Program-made: the position numbers and the translations under genes
Shown here: positions 58,190-64,000 of the stretch, in pieces
Layout of the letters: the number at the start of each line of letters is the position of its first letter
Position numbering within the stretch: position 1 is the first letter of the stretch
Assembly: GCA_964499365.1 (NCBI GenBank)
Contig: CAZCKU010000013.1
Coordinates: 1-64,000 of the forward strand
Source: PALSA-1316 sp964499365
Lineage (GTDB): Bacteria > Nitrospirota > Thermodesulfovibrionia > Thermodesulfovibrionales > UBA6898
Direction: 5' to 3'
Length of the DNA stretch: 64,000 bases
The notes under the pieces: model-generated
What the model was told of the DNA's origin: nothing
Database searches by the model: none
Seen by the model: only the letters and a program-made list of their open reading frames with translations

Positions 58190-60184
58190 TCATCTCCCTG
58201 CACTTCTCTTCCGGCTTTTCGCGATCTCCCTGATCAGATCCCGCGCCTGACGCAGGACCATCTCCCCATCCCCCTCCCTACCGAAGCGTGCCCGCATATA
58301 TGCCGCGTGAAATTCCCTGAGTTGCTGATAAAAGGGATACTGCACGGACTGCAGCTCGATTTCGGCAGCGGTGGTAAAGGGGGTGATGCGGACACCCTTC
58401 CCGGCCAGGGCACCCCTCACCTTCAGATAGGCCCGCGTTGCCTTCGGGCAGCCTCTCCCCTTCCACCTCCTTTTTGCAAGGAAGACGATTGCGAAAAGTG
58501 ACCCCAGTGCCAGAACGATCAGCACTGCGGCATTTGGTCCGCCCATGGTGCCGCCGCCTGACAGTCCGGTCAGCCTGCCGATCCACCCAAGCCCTGAGCT
58601 GAAACGGCCGAACAGGATCCTCCGGTCTTCGGATTTGAAGCCGACCACATACCTGGACCATGTCATCTTTATCGAATCCCAGAGGAGCGTGTATGCTGCG
58701 GCCCGCGTCGCGACGACAGGCGGCGTCGGATCGAAACGTTGCCACTGGCCGCCAATACGGGCCTCGACCCACGAATGGGCATCGCTCTGCCTCACGATTA
58801 TATAGCCTCCATAGGTATTGCGGTCGCCGCCGATAAAACCGGTCACCACCCTGGCGTGGATGCCGATGGTCCTGAGCATCAGGACCATCGCGCTGGCGTA
58901 GTGCTCACAATATCCCTTCTTCGTTCTGAAGAGGAAGTCCTCGATCGGCGGGACCCCTTTTGGCGGGGGAGAAACCGCGAGTGTATACACGTAATTGCTC
59001 CGGAGATGATCTGCAATAGCACGGGCCCTCGCCTCATCATCCGGTCGGTTGCGCACCAGTCCCCGTGCAAGCTCGGCGATCCGCCCGCTGCCGGCAGGGA
59101 CCTGCAGATAGAGGCCTTCGGCAGGCCCCGGTATCCTGTCCGAAACCGCACTGCTTACGGTATACCTGATCCGTCGCGAGGCCTTGCCCGGAAGAGAGAT
59201 GTTCCCGGCTGCATCGACCGACAGGGCATATGCATCAGCCCTGATGCTGCTGGCCCGCGGAAGGCCGAAGATCACGTCCGAGTCCAGGGGCTCCAGGTCT
59301 ATCTTCTGCTGCAGGGTCTGCCTGAAGGACTGTTCAGGGGACTGATTCGAAGCAGCGTTCTTCTCCCCGGCATCAAGGACAAATTCGTCAGCCGTCCTGC
59401 GCAGGCGGGTCCTTGTCCGGATTTCGTTCCTCCAGGTGATGCCGTCGAAATAATCGAGGGTGCTGCCCCTCCAGTAGAATGGTCCTTCTGCCTGCCCGAC
59501 AAGTTCCACCCTCATGACGACCGTGGGGTCGAGCTTCACCGTGCCCAGGGACCCGAAGTCCATCCGGCCGGAGAAGCCGGTTGTCTGAATGCCCCGTGCA
59601 AGGCCCTTGCCGATAAACCGGTAGGTGAAACGGGGCAGTCCGATAAAAAACAGGACAGTCAGGCCGATTGTCAGGACTGAAATCAGATAGACCGGTTTCC
59701 TGACAACCGAATGAGCGAGTGACTGATGGGGACTGGCCTCCTTGAGGAAATGAGAATAGACCATGGCGGTAACCAGGAGGACCATGAACACCACAAAGAC
59801 CACCCCGAACGCAAGAGAACTTGTCAGTTCAGAGGCGATGATGAGCTGGAGCAGCGAAACAAAATATACCTGCAGGTGGTCCCAGGGCTCCTTGAGATCA
59901 AAGCTCTTGATCGCCTGAAACGCAATGGTCAGGTGGGCAACCGCGAGAAACACATCCCCGGTCACCACGACAGCGTCAAAAAGAAAGACGAGCAGTTCGG
60001 TAAAGGTCAGCATGCCGATTACCCGGATCGGGGCATGTTTCTCGCCCCTGAAGAAACGGTAGTAACCCGGGATAAGGGCCACCGCTACCGAAGACATGAC
60101 CGGGCTGATCTGGCCTGTGATCGCCAGGCTTGAGCACCCGGTCAGGGCGAGAAGGGCTGTGAGGACCTTATAAAATATCGGCAT
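58190..60184 (-). CDS. TgpA-like membrane transglutaminase
   Basis: A 664-residue protein. Five to six N-terminal membrane helices (1-185), then a periplasmic region with a DUF3488-like start and a transglutaminase domain (about 395-475). The Cys-His-Asp triad is visible in KGYCEHYASAMVLMLRTIG, DAHSWVEARIGGQWQRFDPT. A last helix (about 545-565, AAVLIVLALGSLFAIVFLAK) and a cytoplasmic tail follow. In the MoxR-DUF58-TgpA cluster these proteins act in the cell envelope, but the substrate is unknown. It overlaps the DUF58 gene by 17 bases. Confidence 0.9.
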   Translation of the reverse strand: MPIFYKVLTALLALTGCSSLAITGQISPVMSSVAVALIPGYYRFFRGEKHAPIRVIGMLTFTELLVFLFDAVVVTGDVFLAVAHLTIAFQAIKSFDLKEPWDHLQVYFVSLLQLIIASELTSSLAFGVVFVVFMVLLVTAMVYSHFLKEASPHQSLAHSVVRKPVYLISVLTIGLTVLFFIGLPRFTYRFIGKGLARGIQTTGFSGRMDFGSLGTVKLDPTVVMRVELVGQAEGPFYWRGSTLDYFDGITWRNEIRTRTRLRRTADEFVLDAGEKNAASNQSPEQSFRQTLQQKIDLEPLDSDVIFGLPRASSIRADAYALSVDAAGNISLPGKASRRIRYTVSSAVSDRIPGPAEGLYLQVPAGSGRIAELARGLVRNRPDDEARARAIADHLRSNYVYTLAVSPPPKGVPPIEDFLFRTKKGYCEHYASAMVLMLRTIGIHARVVTGFIGGDRNTYGGYIIVRQSDAHSWVEARIGGQWQRFDPTPPVVATRAAAYTLLWDSIKMTWSRYVVGFKSEDRRILFGRFSSGLGWIGRLTGLSGGGTMGGPNAAVLIVLALGSLFAIVFLAKRRWKGRGCPKATRAYLKVRGALAGKGVRITPFTTAAEIELQSVQYPFYQQLREFHAAYMRARFGREGDGEMVLRQARDLIREIAKSRKRSAGR

Positions 60185-61181
60185 GGACCAGACGTCCGCC
60201 GGCCGGCAGGGCCCCCCGGCCAGATGCTTCAGCAGACTTCAGAATGAACACAAAACACCCGTCTTCATCAGGCAGTACAGACCCATGCTCCCGCGCGTCT
60301 TCACGGACAAGTGCCAGCACATCCAGTATCTGCAGCAGATGCTCGTACCCCGAACCGAACGGGACGACCGTGCTGCCTGCAACGACTCTGACCGGGTCGC
60401 CCCCTGAAATATAATCACGCGCCAGTGACGCGGTGACAGAAACCGCCTTCTCAAAATCTCCCGGCGCATCAGGTCTGCTGTTGATCAGGACGAGCGTCTT
60501 CCTGGAGCTCTCCTGCAGGGCGTACTCCCTGACCATCAGGCCGGACCCCTTGGCCGAGGCCTTCCAGCTGATCTGCCTCGGGTCGTCGCCCTCCCTGAAA
60601 CTCCTGAGATATGCCATTTCCTCGCCGGTTCGCGCTGGTCGTGTCTGTTCCGACCCCTCCGCTGCCAGCAGTGTATCGCCCTTTAAATCGATGTCAACAT
60701 ACGCGGGATACACGATAACGTCTTTCACCACCTCAACCCTCCTTACCGCATAGAAAAGGATAAAGGGGAAACTGCTCTCCAGCGTAAGGGAGACCGTGGA
60801 GTACAGCCCTCTCTTACCGAAGACTGCAGATGCCCGCTTCTCAGCATGACTCCTGCCGGCCAGATACTGCAAAGCCACGGGCTCACGGAGGACGGGAGAA
60901 CTGACATGCACTGAATAGGCCGGGATCAGTCTTCCGGCATTGACGAGCGTAATTCGGGCGGGCGCCGCAGCCCCGGCATGAAGGGGACCGTCGAAGCCGA
61001 TATCCGCACTGAGTTTCAGAAGGTTGAGCCTCGGCAGGAGATACGCAAGGAGCAGAAAGGAGAGCATGAGCGACAGGACGAGATAGATGAGATTATTGCC
61101 GGTATTGACCGCCGCAACCCCAATCAGTACAGCCGCCAGCAGGGAGCGCCGGCCTTCCTTTGTCGACCTCATCGCGGCCAC
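60168..61181 (-). CDS. DUF58 membrane-anchored protein
   Basis: A 337-residue protein with two N-terminal helices (LLAAVLIGVAAVNTGNNLIY, then LVLSLMLSFLLLAYLLP) and the DUF58 signature LRSFREGDDPRQISWKASAK, GLMVREYALQESS in a vWA-like fold. DUF58 proteins partner with MoxR ATPases. It lies 8 bases after the moxR gene and overlaps the transglutaminase gene. Confidence 0.9.
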   Translation of the reverse strand: MAAMRSTKEGRRSLLAAVLIGVAAVNTGNNLIYLVLSLMLSFLLLAYLLPRLNLLKLSADIGFDGPLHAGAAAPARITLVNAGRLIPAYSVHVSSPVLREPVALQYLAGRSHAEKRASAVFGKRGLYSTVSLTLESSFPFILFYAVRRVEVVKDVIVYPAYVDIDLKGDTLLAAEGSEQTRPARTGEEMAYLRSFREGDDPRQISWKASAKGSGLMVREYALQESSRKTLVLINSRPDAPGDFEKAVSVTASLARDYISGGDPVRVVAGSTVVPFGSGYEHLLQILDVLALVREDAREHGSVLPDEDGCFVFILKSAEASGRGALPAGGRLVHADIL

Positions 61182-61189
61182 AGCTCCCC

Positions 61190-62122
61190 CTATACAGGGA
61201 CCGGCACACCCCCGACAATATCGCGGATGACCAGTTCAGCCTCGGACAGGGCCCTTCGGCTTTTGAGGATGATCCGGTGTCCGAGCACCAGCGGCGCCAG
61301 GACCTTGACATCGTCGGGACTGACAAAATCCCTCCCCTCATAATAGGCATGGGCCCTGACAGCCGACAGCAGGAACTGCGCCCCGCGGGTGCTTGCACCG
61401 AGGCGGATAGCGGGATGGTCCCTGGTAGCGGCAACGATCTGCATGAGATAATCGACCACACTGTCGTCCGTGAATACCTTTTCCGCCTCTTCCTGCATCC
61501 GGACGATCTCCTGGCGCGACACGACCGGCCTGAGGTATTCCAGCAGGTCGAAACTCGACTGGCTCAGTATCGCCTGCCTCTCATATTCAGGAGACGGATA
61601 ACCGATCGTCAGGTGGAGCATAAAGCGGTCAAGCTGGCTCTCGGGCAGGGGGAAGGTCCCGTGATACTCTATCGGGTTCTGCGTCGCAATGACCATAAAC
61701 GGATCCGGGAGCATAAGCGTATGACGCTCCACAGACACCTTTTTTTCGCTCATCGCCTCGAGCAGCGCGGATTGGGTCTTCGGGTTCGTCCGGTTGATCT
61801 CATCGGCAAGGACGATATTCGAAAACACCGGCCCCTCCCTGAACTCGAAATCCCTCGTCTCCTGATTGAATATGGTAACGCCGATGATATCCGTCGGCAG
61901 AAGATCACTCGTGAACTGGATCCTGCGAAAAGAACAGTCCGTCGATTTCGCAAGGGCCGAGGCAAGGGTTGTCTTGCCGACACCGGGAATGTCTTCGATC
62001 AGCAGATGCCCCCTGCCCAGCAGCGTGACGAGCGCCATCCTGACCGCATCCGCCTTGCCCCGGATGATAGACTCCATCTGGTTTTGCAATTGTTTCAACG
62101 ACTGATTTATCATAGTATCCAT
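61190..62122 (-). CDS. MoxR-family AAA+ ATPase
   Basis: A 310-residue AAA+ chaperone-like ATPase. Walker A LIEDIPGVGKTTLASALAKS, Walker B ADEINRTNPKTQSALLEAM, sensor 1 VIATQNPIEYHGTFPLPESQ, and the arginine-finger/sensor 2 region GASTRGAQFLLSAVRAHAYY. It probably remodels the DUF58 and transglutaminase partners in the operon. ATG 62122 or 62113; a TATAAT box on this strand at 62129-62134 is so close to them that 62113 or a near-leaderless message is possible. It diverges from argH. Confidence 0.92.
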   Translation of the reverse strand: MDTMINQSLKQLQNQMESIIRGKADAVRMALVTLLGRGHLLIEDIPGVGKTTLASALAKSTDCSFRRIQFTSDLLPTDIIGVTIFNQETRDFEFREGPVFSNIVLADEINRTNPKTQSALLEAMSEKKVSVERHTLMLPDPFMVIATQNPIEYHGTFPLPESQLDRFMLHLTIGYPSPEYERQAILSQSSFDLLEYLRPVVSRQEIVRMQEEAEKVFTDDSVVDYLMQIVAATRDHPAIRLGASTRGAQFLLSAVRAHAYYEGRDFVSPDDVKVLAPLVLGHRIILKSRRALSEAELVIRDIVGGVPVPV

Positions 62123-62157
62123 TGCTCTATTATACACCGGACCGGAGGGAGATACGC

Positions 62158-63645
62158 GTGAAAAAGCCCACACAGAAGCCCCCACAGAGACCCACAGGCA
62201 GGCCCAAAAACAGCACCTCCGCTGCAGCGCGGAAGACAGGCCCGGGTACGGGGAAAGGCTCGTCCGCGAAGAAACTCTGGAGCGGGAGGTTCACTGAACC
62301 CACCTCTGCAGCCGTGGAAGCCTTCACAGAATCGATCTCCTTCGACCAGAGACTCTGGCGGCATGACATACAGGGGAGCATCGCGCACGCGCAGATGCTG
62401 GCGGCCCGCCGGATCATTACCGCGCAGGAGGCCGGGGCGATCGTCAGGGGGCTGGAGGGCATTGCAGAGGATATAATTTCAGGCAACTTTGTTTTCAGCC
62501 GGGACCTTGAAGATATCCATATGAATATCGAATCAAACCTCACCGACAGGATCGGCGCGGCCGGGAAGAAACTGCATACCGCCCGTTCACGAAACGACCA
62601 GGTCGCCCTCGACCTGCGGCTGTATCTCAGGGACGAGATCCAGTCGGTCATCTCTTTGCTGCGGGGCCTCGGGGAAACCCTCGTCGTGATCGCGGAAAGA
62701 CATGCGGACATCATCATGCCGGGATACACGCATATGCAGCGGGCCCAGCCCGTGCTCCTGGCCCATCACCTTCTGGCGTATGTCGCCATGCTTGAGCGGG
62801 ACAGGGGACGTTTCTCCGACTGCCTCAGGAGGATGGACGTCCTGCCGCTGGGTGCCTGTGCGCTGTCAGGCACCTCGCTGCCGACCGACAGGGCAATGGT
62901 CGCAAAGCAGCTCGGGTTTACCTCGATTGCGATGAACAGCATCGATGCGGTCTCTGACAGGGATTTCGCCGTCGAGTTCCTTGCGGCCTCGGCCGTCCTG
63001 ATCATGCACCTGTCCCGGTTTGCCGAAGAACTGGTGCTCTGGTCCACCGAGGAGTTCGGTTTCATAGAGATTTCCGACCGGTTTACGACCGGCTCGAGCA
63101 TCATGCCCCAGAAGAAAAACCCCGACGTCGCTGAACTGATCAGGGGCAAGACCGGCCGCGTCTTCGGCAACCTCATGTCACTGCTGACCCTCATGAAGGG
63201 ACTTCCCCTGGCCTATAATCGCGACATGCAGGAGGACAAGCTGCCGGTATTTGATACCGCCGACACCGTCATCGCCTGTCTTACCGTCATGAACGGCATG
63301 CTGCCGGAGATTACCTTCAAAACAGCCCGCCTGAGAGCGACTGCGGGGGAGGGATATTCGACTGCCACCGACCTCGCCGAGTACCTTGTCCGGAAAGGGG
63401 TCGCGTTCAGGGAGGCGCATTCCATAACCGGCAGGATCGTGTTCCACTGTATCGGAAAAAAGATCGGGCTGGAGTCGCTCGGACTTGAGGAGCTGAAGAC
63501 TTTTTCGCCGGTCATCGAAAAGGATGTATACCGCATCCTTGATCCCGCCACCTCAGTTGCCGCACGGACGTCGTACGGCGGGACGTCGCCCGCCGAGGTG
63601 AAGAGACAGATCCGGCACTACAGAAGCCTGCTGAAAAAGAAATGA
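62158..63645 (+). CDS. argH: Argininosuccinate lyase with a basic N-terminal extension
   Basis: The enzyme of arginine synthesis that splits argininosuccinate into arginine and fumarate. Start GTG 62158 has GGAGG 9 bases upstream; an in-frame TTG 62122 is less likely. After about 37 residues rich in Lys, Pro, Thr and Gly (KKPTQKPPQRPTGRPK) the normal enzyme begins (KLWSGRFTEPTSAAVEAFTE). The family signature GSSIMPQKKNPDVAELIRGK and HTARSRNDQVALDLRL (catalytic His regions) are intact. The extension is absent from typical ArgH. The next gene overlaps as ATGA. Confidence 0.94.
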   Translation: MKKPTQKPPQRPTGRPKNSTSAAARKTGPGTGKGSSAKKLWSGRFTEPTSAAVEAFTESISFDQRLWRHDIQGSIAHAQMLAARRIITAQEAGAIVRGLEGIAEDIISGNFVFSRDLEDIHMNIESNLTDRIGAAGKKLHTARSRNDQVALDLRLYLRDEIQSVISLLRGLGETLVVIAERHADIIMPGYTHMQRAQPVLLAHHLLAYVAMLERDRGRFSDCLRRMDVLPLGACALSGTSLPTDRAMVAKQLGFTSIAMNSIDAVSDRDFAVEFLAASAVLIMHLSRFAEELVLWSTEEFGFIEISDRFTTGSSIMPQKKNPDVAELIRGKTGRVFGNLMSLLTLMKGLPLAYNRDMQEDKLPVFDTADTVIACLTVMNGMLPEITFKTARLRATAGEGYSTATDLAEYLVRKGVAFREAHSITGRIVFHCIGKKIGLESLGLEELKTFSPVIEKDVYRILDPATSVAARTSYGGTSPAEVKRQIRHYRSLLKKK

Positions 63646-64000
63646 GAAGATCAAATCTTCCGTGGCCTGCCTGCCTTGTCCTGTTCAGCATTGTCCTGCT
63701 GCTTTCTGCCTGCGGCAAAAAGGGTGCCCCGACGCTCAGATCGTACGACCCGCCTGCTGCCCCCTCAGGGCTGACCGCGATTCACCGCGAAGGCAGGGTA
63801 TATCTGCAGTGGACCTTCCCGAAGGACAAAGAAATTACGGTACAGGAGGTGGCGGTGCTCAGGGCCGCTGAGGCTGATTTTGTCAGGATCGCGGGGGTCG
63901 AAGCAGGCGCACGCTCCTATAGTGATGCCTCTGTCAGGCCGGGCATGCACTACCGGTATCGCGTCGTTGCCCGAAACCACCGTGGCGTCTTCAGTGCGGA
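63642..64000 (+). CDS. Lipoprotein with FN3-like domain (partial, runs off the end)
   Basis: ATG 63642 overlaps the argH stop (ATGA). The visible 119 residues give a lipoprotein signal (LVLFSIVLLLSACG, Cys at the lipobox), then KKGAP and a fibronectin-III-like strand set (LTAIHREGRVYLQWTFPKDK, then HYRYRVVARNHRGVFSA). The CGKKG(A/P) start resembles short LptM-type lipoproteins found between argH and lysA in other bacteria, but this one is longer. The C-terminus is outside the window. Confidence 0.8.
   Translation, partial: MRRSNLPWPACLVLFSIVLLLSACGKKGAPTLRSYDPPAAPSGLTAIHREGRVYLQWTFPKDKEITVQEVAVLRAAEADFVRIAGVEAGARSYSDASVRPGMHYRYRVVARNHRGVFSA

Overview
The window is a dense stretch of chromosome from a Gram-negative anaerobe or microaerophile. 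Evidence for an outer membrane is LolA, a TolC-type channel, a secretin, several lipoproteins and an RND pump. Multihaem cytochromes c, a cytochrome bd oxidase, an AmmeMemoRadiSam-type radical SAM enzyme, an AspRS of the non-discriminating type and a moxR-DUF58-transglutaminase cluster suggest Nitrospirota or a former deltaproteobacterial lineage (Desulfobacterota). No rRNA is present, so this placement is inference. I found no prophage, CRISPR array, integrase or insertion sequence, and no gene-free stretch longer than about 300 bases.

Layout. 1-2000 (+): two tandem hexahaem cytochromes and a small secreted protein behind a strong promoter. 2100-5800 (-): aspS, rluB and a radical SAM enzyme. 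5900-6620: a PH-like protein and a tiny zinc ribbon. 6700-12930 (-): arsR-tolC-adaptor-RND efflux operon with an operator over the arsR start. 12960-16520 (-): RNase G/E, a small partner, ychF. 16590-17100 (+): a NUDIX hydrolase. 17350-25430 (-): a seven-gene type IV pilus/MSHA/type II secretion-like operon whose single pseudopilin carries two fused head domains. 25700-29140 (+): ABC exporter and argS. 29240-34420 (-): a very large secreted delta-60 repeat protein. 34690-37070 (+): cydAB. 37120-38240 (-): secG, tpiA. 38460-39550 (+): diguanylate cyclase. 39530-47270 (-): pth, rplY, prs, tRNA-Gln, ispE, a TPR lipoprotein, lolA, ftsK. 47340-49680 (-): a PilZ-DUF4388-DnaJ-TPR fusion and a DUF4337 protein. 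49780-52770 (+): nth, a small membrane-protein cluster with two paralogous micro-proteins, and a secreted protein with an endosialidase-chaperone tail. 52800-62120 (-): ferredoxin, ABC-F, pabB, pyrF, dcd and the transglutaminase-DUF58-MoxR cluster. 62158-64000 (+): argH and a lipoprotein that runs off the end.

Most genes are housekeeping genes in compact operons with start/stop overlaps. The parts that look least described are the pilus-like operon with its duplicated pseudopilin head, the micro-protein membrane cluster at 50563-51690, the PilZ-DUF4388-J-domain fusion, the delta-60 giant, and the orphan non-phage S74 protein. All functional statements come from reading motifs and context; no database search was run.
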